A stretch of 32,297 nucleotides of DNA from Enterovirga sp. (lineage in GTDB: Bacteria; Pseudomonadota; Alphaproteobacteria; Rhizobiales; Beijerinckiaceae). This document shows positions 21,380-30,538 of the stretch, in pieces. The notes beneath the pieces were generated by a model, which was not told where the DNA came from, ran no database searches, and saw nothing but the letters and a program-made list of their open reading frames with translations. The DNA lies in assembly GCA_028290695.1 (NCBI GenBank), contig JAQGJJ010000216.1, forward strand, positions 1-32,297, read 5' to 3'. Made by a program: the position numbers and the translations under genes. Each line of letters starts with the position of its first letter. The first letter of the stretch is position 1.

Positions 21380-21421
21380 GCATGAGGGCGGCTCATCCAT
21401 GATGCGCCGAAACCGGAGAGC

Positions 21422-22390
21422 ATGCGCATGAGCCTTCGCCTGCCGCCCCTCCATCAACTCCGCGGTTTCGAGGCGGCCGCACGACACCTCTCGTTCACCC
21501 GCGCGGCGAACGAGCTGTCCCTCACGCAGGGCGCGATCAGCCGGCAGATCCGCGACCTCGAAAGACATCTCGGGATTCCGCTGTTTGTTCGGCAGACACG
21601 CCGCGTCGAGCTCACGCCGTCCGGGGTGGAGCTGGCCCGGACGGTCCGCAACGCCCTCGTGGACATCGCCGGGACGACCGCGCAGATCAGGGGCGAGCGC
21701 GAGCCCGTGTCGCTCACCCTGTCGGTTCTGCCGACGCTGGCCTCGCGCTGGCTCATGCCTCGCCTGCACGGCTTCACGGCCTCGCACCGGGACATCGACC
21801 TGCGGGTGATCACCAGCATCGAGCCGACCGACCTTCTCGCGCACGACGCCGATATCGCGATCAAGGTCGGACGCGTTCCCGGGCGGCGCTACGATCCCAA
21901 GGCGGCCCGCATCGAGCTGCAGATGACCTCCGACTGGTCCGGGGTTCACGCGGACGAGCTCTTTCCGGACACGCTGGTCCCGGTCTGCGCTCCGGACCTG
22001 CTGCGCGGGTCGGCGCTGGAGCGGCCGGGCGACGTTCTCCGCCATCCGCTGATCCACACGACGTCCCGCCGGTTCGGCTGGCCGGACTGGTTTCAGCGGC
22101 ACGGTCTCGGCCGCCCGGACGAGCGGTTCGACCGGCTCGAGTTCGGCCACTTCTTCATGTCGCTCGAGGCCGCCCGAAGCGGGCGCGGCATCGCGCTGAT
22201 TCCGGACATCCTGCTGTCGGGCGAGCGGCAGCAGGAGCTCGTCGCGCCGCTCCCCGGCACCGCCAGCGCCGGCCTCTACTACCTGCTCGTGCACGAGACC
22301 CGGCTCAGGCTCCCGGCCGTGGACGCATTTCGGACCTGGCTTCTGCACGAGGCCGGGACGGCGTCGAGGTCCTCCGACCCTCGGGGCTGA
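21422..22390 (+). CDS. LysR-family transcriptional regulator (GcvA-like)
   Basis: HTH 'LPPLHQLRGFEAAARHLSFTRAANELSLTQGAISRQIRDLERHLGIPLFVRQTRRVELTPSGVELARTV' followed by a LysR substrate-binding domain. Confidence 0.96.
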   Translation: MRMSLRLPPLHQLRGFEAAARHLSFTRAANELSLTQGAISRQIRDLERHLGIPLFVRQTRRVELTPSGVELARTVRNALVDIAGTTAQIRGEREPVSLTLSVLPTLASRWLMPRLHGFTASHRDIDLRVITSIEPTDLLAHDADIAIKVGRVPGRRYDPKAARIELQMTSDWSGVHADELFPDTLVPVCAPDLLRGSALERPGDVLRHPLIHTTSRRFGWPDWFQRHGLGRPDERFDRLEFGHFFMSLEAARSGRGIALIPDILLSGERQQELVAPLPGTASAGLYYLLVHETRLRLPAVDAFRTWLLHEAGTASRSSDPRG

Positions 22391-22505
22391 TGTCGCCGCG
22401 CCGTCTCGGGCTGGCCGAGCCCGTCAGCCCCCGCCCAGGCTCGCCGGGCTCATGGTAATCCGCCCGCCCGCCCGGCGCTCCGCGACGGCCCGGGTTCGGG
22501 CGAAC

Positions 22506-23273
22506 TCAGTCCACCAGCCGGCGGTCGGGGGAGCAGGTGGCGCTGCGCTGACGCCCGATCGCCTTCAAGGCGTTGTCCCGTGCCGTGAAGTGGATGCGCC
22601 GCTGCAGCGTCTCGGCCTCGGCATCCCGACCCGCCTCGATCGCCCGCAGAAGTGCGCGCCATTCCGAAGCCGCCGCGCGGCGGCGCCGTTCCGACAGGAA
22701 GTCCAGCGGCTTCTCGCGCCAGATCAGGCCCCAGATCGAATACCGCACCTGCCGCCGAAGGAGTTCGGCGAGAGGCTCGCTCGTGCAGAGCTCGGTGAGC
22801 GCAGCCCCGATCCGGCCGATATACCGCGCGAACCGAACCGGGTCCTCCTCGGCGACCATCGTCTCCAGGGCGTCGACGCGGCGACGGACCTCGTCCAACG
22901 CCCCGTGATCCCCCCGCAGGGCGATCATGCGGACAGCGAGCCCCATCAGGGTCGCCCGCATGTTGAAGACGTCCGCGATCGTGTCGAGCGAGAGATCGAC
23001 CACATAGGCGCCGCGCCGCGGCAGGAAGTTCACCAGCCCGCGCTGCGCGAGGTCCCGGATGGCCTCGCGGACGGGGGCGCGGCTCGCCCCATAGAGGGCA
23101 GCGAGCTCCGTCTCGCGGATCCGCTCGCCCCCGCGATATTCGCCGTTCACGATCGCAACCGCGACATGATCGGCGATCTGCTGCGCGACCGTGCGCAACT
23201 GACCGCCCCGGCGAGGCCGCGGCGCGCACCCGTCGGGAGTGGGTCGCTCGAGTACCAGGATGTCACCCGTCAT
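22506..23273 (-). CDS. GntR-family (FadR/FCD subfamily) transcriptional regulator
   Basis: wHTH 'VAQQIADHVAVAIVNGEYRGGERIRETELAALYGASRAPVREAIRDLAQRGLVNFLPRRGAYV' plus FCD-like C-terminus. Start at 23273 is preferred over the track's 23306 because a dyad lies at 23282-23309. Confidence 0.93.
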   Translation of the reverse strand: MTGDILVLERPTPDGCAPRPRRGGQLRTVAQQIADHVAVAIVNGEYRGGERIRETELAALYGASRAPVREAIRDLAQRGLVNFLPRRGAYVVDLSLDTIADVFNMRATLMGLAVRMIALRGDHGALDEVRRRVDALETMVAEEDPVRFARYIGRIGAALTELCTSEPLAELLRRQVRYSIWGLIWREKPLDFLSERRRRAAASEWRALLRAIEAGRDAEAETLQRRIHFTARDNALKAIGRQRSATCSPDRRLVD

Positions 23274-23281
23274 CCGTCGAC

Positions 23282-23309
23282 CTTGGTGGATTGTCGACAT
23301 TGACACAAG
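23282..23309. promoter_or_regulatory. Candidate GntR operator: CTTG-N4-A-N-TGTCGACA-N-T-N4-CAAG dyad
   Basis: CTTGGTGGATTGTCGACATTGACACAAG is symmetric about 23295/23296. The inner 8 bp TGTCGACA is a perfect palindrome and the outer CTTG/CAAG arms match. It sits between divergent gntR and the ABC operon. Confidence 0.5.
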
Positions 23310-23371
23310 CGGCCCGGCATGATCGCGTGTTGGAAACGCGCAAACGAGACGCGGATTCTGGAGGAAACGGG

Positions 23372-24940
23372 ATGCTGAGGATGCGCGCCCACGCGCTGGC
23401 CGCGGTAACGCTCGCCGGCATGACGGCTCCTGCCCTTGCGCAGGACGCGAAGGGCAGCCTGACCGTGGCTTTCGCGGCGGAAGGCACGGTTCTCGACCCG
23501 GCCAAGTATTCCGCGGGCGTGGACCATTACTTCATCGGGCAGATGTACGAGCAGCTCGTCCGCCCGGGCCTGAACCTCGAGCCGACGAACTGGCTGGCCG
23601 AAAGCTGGAAGGTCACGGATCCGGAGACCAAGCCGGTTCTCGAGGTGGCGCTCAGGAAAGGGGTGACGTTTCACAATGGCGATCCCCTGACGAGCGAGGA
23701 CTTCGAGTTCGCCTATCAGCGCCTGCGTGACCCGAAGGTGTCGCGCTGGTCGCATCTCCAGGCCAATGTCGAGCGGTTCGAGATCGTCGACGATCACACC
23801 TTTCGGATCCACTTCAAGGAGCCGGATGGCGACTACATCGCGCAATGGCTTCAGCTCTGGGCCGTTCCCAAGAAGTATTTCGAGCGGGTCGGCGAGGAGG
23901 GCTTCACCAAGGCGCCGGTCGGCACGGGGCCTTGGAAATACGTGTCGCGCTCCGTCAAGGAGGAGCTGAAGCTCGAGGCCTACGACGGATACTGGAACAA
24001 GCAGCACCGCCCGAAGGTCAAGAACCTCACGATCAAGATCATCCCGGAGGATCTGACCCGCGTCGCGGCCTTCAAGACGGGCGCGGTCGACTGGATCGAC
24101 GGCGTGCCGCCCTCCATGGTGGAGGAGTTCAAGACGCTGCCCGGGGTCAAGACGCTGAGCGTCGTCTCGGGCAACAACCTGTATATCGACTTCCCGAGCT
24201 ACAAGCCGGATTCTCCCTTCAACAAGGTGAAGGTGCGCCAGGCCGTGGCTCACGCCGTCGATATGGACGCCATCATCAAGACGGTGTTGTTCGGCCAGGG
24301 CGAGCGCTACGCCGAGGTCGGCAAGGGGGCCACGGGGTACGATCCCGACCTGAAGCCTTACCCGTACGACGTCCGCAAGGCACGCGAGTTGCTGCGGGAA
24401 GCGGGCTACCCGTCCGGCTTCGAGACGCCCTGCTACAATCTCACCACGCCGCGCGAGCCGAACGTGAAGGAGATGGGTGAGGCGGTTTTCGCCTATCTCG
24501 GTGCCGTCGGAATACGCTGCCGCGTCCAGGGCCTCGAATATGGCGCCTGGATCAATCTCGGCCGCCGCGGCCGCTCGGGCCCACCCGAGATGGACGGCGT
24601 GCTGAGCTGGATGTGGAGCCAGAACCTTCCTGGCGATCCGGCCACGCCCTGGGGTGGGCATCTCCACAGCTTCGTCGCCGGCAAAGGCTGGGGCAGCTAC
24701 TCCTACACCGCCGACGAGAAGGCGGACGCCATGGTGGAGCAGCTGAAGAGCACCATGGTGCCCGAGAAGCGCGTCGCTCTGATCAAGGAGATCGCCCGCT
24801 ACAAGCGCGACAACGTGCTGGGCGGCTGGACGACGTATCGGCCCGTTATCACCCTCGCCTGGCGCGACAAGGTCGAGTTCACGCCCTGGGCCTATCCCGG
24901 CTACTGGCGGGGCTTCCAGGAGATCGGGCTCAAGCAGTAG
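23372..24940 (+). CDS. ABC transporter substrate-binding protein, peptide/nickel family 5 (SBP_bac_5)
   Basis: Signal peptide MLRMRAHALAAVTLAGMTAPALAQ; 'GTVLDPAKYSAGVDHYFIGQMYEQLVRPGLNLEPTNWLAESWKVTDPETKPVLEVALRKGVTFHNGDPLTSEDFEFAYQRL' is the family-5 signature region. GGAGG ribosome-binding site just upstream. Confidence 0.95.
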   Translation: MLRMRAHALAAVTLAGMTAPALAQDAKGSLTVAFAAEGTVLDPAKYSAGVDHYFIGQMYEQLVRPGLNLEPTNWLAESWKVTDPETKPVLEVALRKGVTFHNGDPLTSEDFEFAYQRLRDPKVSRWSHLQANVERFEIVDDHTFRIHFKEPDGDYIAQWLQLWAVPKKYFERVGEEGFTKAPVGTGPWKYVSRSVKEELKLEAYDGYWNKQHRPKVKNLTIKIIPEDLTRVAAFKTGAVDWIDGVPPSMVEEFKTLPGVKTLSVVSGNNLYIDFPSYKPDSPFNKVKVRQAVAHAVDMDAIIKTVLFGQGERYAEVGKGATGYDPDLKPYPYDVRKARELLREAGYPSGFETPCYNLTTPREPNVKEMGEAVFAYLGAVGIRCRVQGLEYGAWINLGRRGRSGPPEMDGVLSWMWSQNLPGDPATPWGGHLHSFVAGKGWGSYSYTADEKADAMVEQLKSTMVPEKRVALIKEIARYKRDNVLGGWTTYRPVITLAWRDKVEFTPWAYPGYWRGFQEIGLKQ

Positions 24941-24954
24941 GGCCGTCGCACGCC

Positions 24955-25875
24955 ATGGTCGGCTTCGTCGGAAAGCGCGTGCTGCACGGCCTCGTGAGCA
25001 TCGTCGGCGCGAGCATCCTGATCTTCGTGATCTCGCGCCTGTCCGGCGACCCCATCGTGCTGATGCTGCCCGTGGAGGCGCCGCCCCACGTGATCGAGGC
25101 GATGCGGCGCAATCTCGGTCTCGATCTGCCGCTCTGGCGGCAATACCTCATCTTCGCCGGCCACGCGCTGACGGGCGATTTCGGCATGTCCTACCGCTGG
25201 CAGACGCCGGCTCTCGATCTCGTGCTCGATCGCCTGCCGGCAACGATCGAGCTTGCGGTCGCGGGCCTCGTGTTCAGCGTCTGCCTCGCCGTCCCGCTCG
25301 GCGTGCTCTCCGCCGTTCATCGAGGCTCCTGGATCGACACCGTTGGCAAGGGTTTCGCCATGCTCGGGCAGGCCATGCCGGGTTTCTGGGTCGGGCTCCT
25401 CCTCATCCTGGTTTTCTCCATCCGGCTGAACTGGCTGCCCGCCTTCGGGCATGGCGGCATCTCGCACCTGATCATGCCGGCGATCGCACTCGGCTGGTAT
25501 CCGGTGGCCGCGCAGACCCGGATCGTGCGCTCCGCCATGCTGGACGTGCTCGAATCCGACTACATCCGAATGGGCCGCGCGCTCGGGGCGCCCGAACGCG
25601 TCCTCGTCTGGAAATATGCCTTCAGGAACGCCGCCGTGCCGCTCGTCACGATGCTCGGCGTCTACTTCGCCTCCATGCTGGGCGGCGCTTTCGTGATCGA
25701 GGTGATCTTCGCCTGGCCGGGCCTCGGCCGGACGGTGGTCGAGGCGGTGTTCTCGCGCGACTTCCCGGTTGTGCAGGCGGGCGTGTTGTTCACGTCCATC
25801 CTGTTCGTCACCTGCAACCTCCTGGTTGATCTGAGCTACGGCCTCATCGACCCGCGGATCCGGCGTGATGGCTGA
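24955..25875 (+). CDS. ABC transporter permease, DppB/OppB-like
   Basis: MVGFVGKRVLHGLVSIVGASILIFVISRLSGDPI...DYIRMGRALGAPERVLVWKYAFRNAAVPLVTMLGVYFASMLGGAFVIEVIFAWPGLGRTVVEAV is DppB-typical. Confidence 0.95.
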   Translation: MVGFVGKRVLHGLVSIVGASILIFVISRLSGDPIVLMLPVEAPPHVIEAMRRNLGLDLPLWRQYLIFAGHALTGDFGMSYRWQTPALDLVLDRLPATIELAVAGLVFSVCLAVPLGVLSAVHRGSWIDTVGKGFAMLGQAMPGFWVGLLLILVFSIRLNWLPAFGHGGISHLIMPAIALGWYPVAAQTRIVRSAMLDVLESDYIRMGRALGAPERVLVWKYAFRNAAVPLVTMLGVYFASMLGGAFVIEVIFAWPGLGRTVVEAVFSRDFPVVQAGVLFTSILFVTCNLLVDLSYGLIDPRIRRDG

Positions 25876-26782
25876 GGGGGCGTTCGCACAGGCCCAGCCG
25901 GCCGGCCCGCCTGTTGCGCAGTCCCGGCCGCGGTTCGGGCGAGTGCGCCGGCTGTTTCGGAACGGCCTCCCGATCGGTCCCCTTCTGCTGTTCGGGATGG
26001 TGGTGATCGCCGGGCTGAGCGGCGACGGCCTCGCCCCGCACGATCCCGGCGCGCTCAATCTCGGGGCAGCCTTCCGGCCGCCGGCCTGGTTGGCCGGCGG
26101 AAGCGCCGCGCATCTCTTCGGAACGGACAATCTCGGCCGGGACATTTTCAGCCGCGTCATCGTCGGCGCCAACATCGCCCTCGTGGTGGCCGCCTATGCG
26201 ATCGTCCTGTCCGGCACGGTCGGTGCGCTGGTCGGGATGGTGGCGGGCTTCTTCGGCGGCGCAGTCGACGCCCTCGTCATGCGGCTGGTCGACATCCAGA
26301 TGTCGATCCCCTCGCTGGCGCTCGCGCTTGTCCTCGCGGCGGTGCTGAACCCGGGGCTGTCGACGGTCGTGATCGTCATCACGATCACCTACTGGACCTG
26401 GTACGCGCGCATCATCCGGGGCGAGATCCTGTCCTTGAAGGAGCGGGATTATGTGGCTCTCGCCAGGGTCGCGGGCGTGTCCACCCCGGTGATCTTCGCC
26501 CGCCACCTGCTTCCGAACATTCTCAATACGCTCCTCGTCCTTGCGACCCTGCAGATCGGACAGGTCATCATCTTCGAGGCTTCGCTGTCCTTCCTGGGCC
26601 TCGGGATCCAGTCTCCCGACGTCTCCTGGGGCCTGATGCTGGCGGATGCCCGCAACTACATCCAGAACGCCTGGTGGGCGATCACCATCCCGGGCGTCGC
26701 CATCGCGCTCACCTGCCTGTCCGCGAACCTCATCGGCGACTGGCTGCGCGACACGATCGACCCCAAGCGGCGGCAGCTCTGA
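25868..26782 (+). CDS. ABC transporter permease, DppC/OppC-like
   Basis: HLFGTDNLGRDIFSRVIVGANIAL...ALARVAGVSTPVIFARHLLPNILNTLLVLATLQIGQVIIFEASLSFLGLGIQSPDVSWGLMLADARNYI. Overlaps the upstream stop. Confidence 0.95.
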   Translation: MAEGAFAQAQPAGPPVAQSRPRFGRVRRLFRNGLPIGPLLLFGMVVIAGLSGDGLAPHDPGALNLGAAFRPPAWLAGGSAAHLFGTDNLGRDIFSRVIVGANIALVVAAYAIVLSGTVGALVGMVAGFFGGAVDALVMRLVDIQMSIPSLALALVLAAVLNPGLSTVVIVITITYWTWYARIIRGEILSLKERDYVALARVAGVSTPVIFARHLLPNILNTLLVLATLQIGQVIIFEASLSFLGLGIQSPDVSWGLMLADARNYIQNAWWAITIPGVAIALTCLSANLIGDWLRDTIDPKRRQL

Positions 26783-26783
26783 C

Positions 26784-27812
26784 ATGGTGCCTACCGCCAC
26801 CGAACGTCCCGGCGGCGCCGAGCTGGTCCCGGCGCAGCCGCTTCTCAAGATCGAGAACCTGAGGACGCACCTTCACCTAGCTCGCGGGATCGTGCGGGCC
26901 GTGGACGGCGTGGATCTCGCTGTCGCGCAGGGAGAAACGCTCGGCGTCGTCGGCGAGTCGGGCTCGGGCAAGACGATGACCAGCCTGTCCATCCTGCGGC
27001 TCCTGCCGAAGCCGATGGGCCGCATCGCGGAGGGCTCGATCACGCTCGACGGAACGGATCTCGTCAGGCTTTCGGAAGAGGAGATGGCGCGGAGCTGGCG
27101 CGGCCGGAAGATCTCCATGATCTCGCAGGACCCCCTGACGTCGTTGAACCCGGTCTTCAGTGTGGGCGACCAGGTTGGAGCTCCGCTGCGCTACCACGGA
27201 CTCGCCCGCAGCCGTCGCTCGCTGCGCGAGACCGCGGTCGGCCTTCTGCGGCGGGTGCGCATTCCGTCCCCCGAGAAGCGCCTCGACGACTACCCGCATC
27301 AGTTCTCGGGCGGGATGCGGCAGCGCGTGGCCTGTGCAATGGCGATCGCATGCGCGCCCCGGCTCCTGATCGCGGACGAGCCGACCAGCAATCTCGACGT
27401 CACAATCCAGGTCCAGATGATGGAGCTCTTCCGCGAACTCCAGGCCGAAACGGGCCTCGGGATCATCCTGATCACGCACGACCTCGGTGTCGCGGCGGGC
27501 ATCTGCCACCGGATCGCGGTCATGTATGCGGGGCGCGTGGTCGAGAGCGGCGACGTGCGGGACATCTACCGGAGGCCCGCGCACCCCTACACACAGGCCC
27601 TTCTGGCCGCGATCCCCCATCTGGGAGGGGGGCGCAGGAAGCGGCTGCAGGCCATTCCCGGCATGCCGCCGAGCCTGATCGACCCGCCCACGGGTTGCCG
27701 CTTCGCACCTCGATGCCCGCACCGGATGCCACGCTGCGCCGATTACCCGCCGAGCTTCCAGGTCGGCCCGACTCACAAGGCGGCCTGCTGGCTGGCGGAG
27801 GCGGGCGCATGA
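26784..27812 (+). CDS. ABC transporter ATP-binding protein, DppD/OppD-like
   Basis: Walker A VGESGSGKTMTSLS, Q-loop MISQDPLTSLNPV, signature FSGGMRQRVACAMAI, Walker B LLIADEPTSNLDVTIQ, and the C-terminal oligopeptide-type extension GCRFAPRCPHRMPRC. Confidence 0.96.
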   Translation: MVPTATERPGGAELVPAQPLLKIENLRTHLHLARGIVRAVDGVDLAVAQGETLGVVGESGSGKTMTSLSILRLLPKPMGRIAEGSITLDGTDLVRLSEEEMARSWRGRKISMISQDPLTSLNPVFSVGDQVGAPLRYHGLARSRRSLRETAVGLLRRVRIPSPEKRLDDYPHQFSGGMRQRVACAMAIACAPRLLIADEPTSNLDVTIQVQMMELFRELQAETGLGIILITHDLGVAAGICHRIAVMYAGRVVESGDVRDIYRRPAHPYTQALLAAIPHLGGGRRKRLQAIPGMPPSLIDPPTGCRFAPRCPHRMPRCADYPPSFQVGPTHKAACWLAEAGA

Positions 27813-28801
27813 GCACGCCGCTTCTGGAGATCCAAGGACTGACCAAGCATTTCCCGGCCCGGAGCGGCCGCGGAACCGTGCGGGCCGTCGAGGACGTCTC
27901 GTTCTCGATCGGGCCGGGCGAGACCTTCGCGCTCGTCGGCGAGTCCGGCTGCGGCAAGACCACGATCACGAAGCTGATCCTGGGCCTCGAGACCCGGACG
28001 GCCGGCGAGATACGGTTCGACGGTCTCGACATCGCATCCGGCCGCGCGGCGAACATCAGGGCCTACCGGCGCCAGGCTCAGGCCGTGTTCCAGGATCCCT
28101 ACGCGTCCCTGAACCCGCGCATTCGGGTCCGCACCATCGTGGCCGAGCCGCTGATGGCGCAGGGGATCGGCGACCGCGCGTCGCGCGAAGCCCGCGTACG
28201 GGAGGTGCTCGAGGTGGTCGGCCTCCCGGCGAGTGCCGCGGACCTGTACCCGCACGAGTTCTCCGGCGGGCAGCGACAGCGCATCGCCATCGCCCGCGCG
28301 CTCGCGCTTCAGCCGCGCTTCATCGTGCTGGACGAACCGATTTCGGCTCTGGACGTGTCGATCCGGGCGCAGATCCTGAACCTGCTCGCCGATATCCAGG
28401 ACGAGTTCGGCCTCACCTACCTGATCGTCGCGCACGACCTCGCGCTCGTGGAGCATTTCTCGAGTCAGGTCGGGGTCATGTATCTCGGCAGCCTCGTCGA
28501 GCTCGGGGCGACGGAGGACGTCTTTGCGCGTCCCGCCCATCCCTACACCCAGGCGCTCCTCGCTTCCGTGCCCCGGCCCGATCCCGACCACCGGGCGCCC
28601 GTCGCGGTGATCCGGGGCGAGATCGGAAGCGCTACCGCGCCACCGCCTGGCTGCAGGTTCCACCCACGCTGTCCCCGCGCGATGCCCGTCTGCGCTGTCG
28701 ACGCTCCCGGACGCTGGAGCCTCGACGCCGGCCACTGGGCCTCCTGTCATCTGCTCGACCCGGCTCTCGGCGAGCAGCCCCGGATGGAGCCGGTCTCGTG
28801 A
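27809..28801 (+). CDS. ABC transporter ATP-binding protein, DppF/OppF-like
   Basis: Walker A VGESGCGKTTITK, VFQDPYASLNPR, signature FSGGQRQRIAIARAL, Walker B FIVLDEPISALDVSI, and C-terminal GCRFHPRCPRAMPVC. Confidence 0.96.
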   Translation: MSTPLLEIQGLTKHFPARSGRGTVRAVEDVSFSIGPGETFALVGESGCGKTTITKLILGLETRTAGEIRFDGLDIASGRAANIRAYRRQAQAVFQDPYASLNPRIRVRTIVAEPLMAQGIGDRASREARVREVLEVVGLPASAADLYPHEFSGGQRQRIAIARALALQPRFIVLDEPISALDVSIRAQILNLLADIQDEFGLTYLIVAHDLALVEHFSSQVGVMYLGSLVELGATEDVFARPAHPYTQALLASVPRPDPDHRAPVAVIRGEIGSATAPPPGCRFHPRCPRAMPVCAVDAPGRWSLDAGHWASCHLLDPALGEQPRMEPVS

Positions 28802-30507
28802 GCACGGTCGCGGAGGAGGAGCACTACCTCGCGGCGCACCTCGCCCGGGTGGACGAAGCCTGGCCGAGCGGGGTCCCGACCGAGGCCTGGTATCCGCACG
28901 GCCAGCGTCCGCTGACCGAGTATTTGCGCGCGTGGGCGCGACAGCAGCCCGACAAGCCGGCGGTGATCTTCTACGGGCGGGAGGTCACGTATGCCGAACT
29001 CGACCGGCTCAGCGATCGTTTCGCAGCGCTTCTGGCCGCGCACGGCGTCCGGACGGGCGACCGCGTCGCGGTTTTTCTGCCGAACTGCCCGCAATTCCAC
29101 ATCGCGTTCTTCGGCATCCTGAAGCTCGGGGCGGTGCATGCACCGGTGAGCCCCCTGTCGAAGCCGTTCGAGCTCGCCTACCAGCTCGCGGACACGGGGG
29201 CGGAAACGATCCTGACCCTCGACAGCCTGATGCCCGTCCTGAGGGCGGTGAAGAACGAGACGCGCGTCCGCACGGCGCTCGTGACCAGCTTCGCGGACAT
29301 GCTGCCGACCGAGCCGACCCTGCCGCTGCCGGAGATGCTGAAGGCCGGCAAGGTCGCCTGCCCGGACGCGATCGACCTCATGCCGGCGCTCGCCGCCGTG
29401 GCGGAGCCGCCGCCGGCGGTCCGGGTCGGGCTCGATGACGTGGCGGCGCTCAACTACACGGGCGGCACGACCGGGATGCCCAAGGGGTGCATCCACAGTC
29501 AGGGCGACATGATCTACACGGCCGCGACCAATCTGGGCATCGCGGCTCCGGTTTCGTCCGACACGGTCGCGCTCAGCTTCTTCCCCGAGTTCTGGATCGC
29601 GGGCGAGAACGGCTGCCTCATCTTCCCGGTTTTCGGCGGCTACACCCTTGTGCTGCTCTCGCGTTGGGACCCGGTCGCGTTTCTCGAGGCCATCCAGCTC
29701 TATCGGGTCACGAACACCGGCTTGCCGGTCGACGGGGCGGTCGAGCTGATGGACCACCCGCGCTTCGGCGAGTTCGACCTGTCCTCTCTCCGGCAGGTGC
29801 GGGTCGTGTCCTTCGTGAAGAAGCTGAACCTGGAGTTCCGCAGCCGCTGGAAGGAGCTGACCGGAACGGTGCTGGCGGAATCCGCCTGGGGCATGACGGA
29901 GACCCACACCTCCGACACCTTCACGACCGGGATGCAGGAGAACGATTTCGACCTCAGATCGCAACCCGTTTTCGTCGGACTCCCGATGCCCGGGACGGAG
30001 CTCAAGATCTGCGACTTCGAAACCGGCGCGCTCGTGCCCTTCGGCCAGGAGGGCGAGATCTGCTGCCGCTCGCCGTCCCTGCTGAAAGGCTACTGGGGCA
30101 GGCCCGAGGCGACCGCCGAGGCTCTCCGCGGCGGCTGGCTGCACTCGGGCGACATCGGCATGATCGACGAGAGCGGCTACTTGCATTTCCTCGGCCGCCG
30201 CAAGGAGATGCTCAAGGTCAAGGGCATGAGCGTGTTCCCGGCCGAGATCGAGGCCGTCCTCGGCCAGCACCCGGCGGTGAACGGCTCCGGCGTCATCGGA
30301 CGGAGCGATCCGGAGCGCGGGCAGGTGCCGGTGGCCTTCGTCCGGCTGAACCCGGCGGCCGCCGCCACGACCGGTGACGAGATCCGCGCCTGGCTCGGGC
30401 AGCGCATCGCCTCCTACAAGGTCCCCGACATCCGCATCCTGGACGAACTCCCCATGACCGCCACCGGCAAGGTCAAAAAGGGTGAGCTAGCGGCCTTTCT
30501 CGAGTGA
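28798..30507 (+). CDS. AMP-dependent acyl-CoA ligase/synthetase
   Basis: P-loop YTGGTTGMPKGCIHSQ, AWGMTETHTSD, GGWLHSGDIGMIDESGYLHFLGRRKEMLKVKGMSVFPAEIE, C-terminal MTATGKVKKGEL. GTG start overlaps the upstream TGA. Confidence 0.95.
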   Translation: MSTVAEEEHYLAAHLARVDEAWPSGVPTEAWYPHGQRPLTEYLRAWARQQPDKPAVIFYGREVTYAELDRLSDRFAALLAAHGVRTGDRVAVFLPNCPQFHIAFFGILKLGAVHAPVSPLSKPFELAYQLADTGAETILTLDSLMPVLRAVKNETRVRTALVTSFADMLPTEPTLPLPEMLKAGKVACPDAIDLMPALAAVAEPPPAVRVGLDDVAALNYTGGTTGMPKGCIHSQGDMIYTAATNLGIAAPVSSDTVALSFFPEFWIAGENGCLIFPVFGGYTLVLLSRWDPVAFLEAIQLYRVTNTGLPVDGAVELMDHPRFGEFDLSSLRQVRVVSFVKKLNLEFRSRWKELTGTVLAESAWGMTETHTSDTFTTGMQENDFDLRSQPVFVGLPMPGTELKICDFETGALVPFGQEGEICCRSPSLLKGYWGRPEATAEALRGGWLHSGDIGMIDESGYLHFLGRRKEMLKVKGMSVFPAEIEAVLGQHPAVNGSGVIGRSDPERGQVPVAFVRLNPAAAATTGDEIRAWLGQRIASYKVPDIRILDELPMTATGKVKKGELAAFLE

Positions 30508-30538
30508 GACGCGGCCCGCGGCTGCGCCGGAACCCAGC

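Noticed and set aside
19607-21385. 592-aa plus-strand ORF (and neighbouring long plus-strand ORFs at 16001..17884 and 17881..18900)
   Set aside because: Antisense to clear ABC transporter genes; no recognisable domains.
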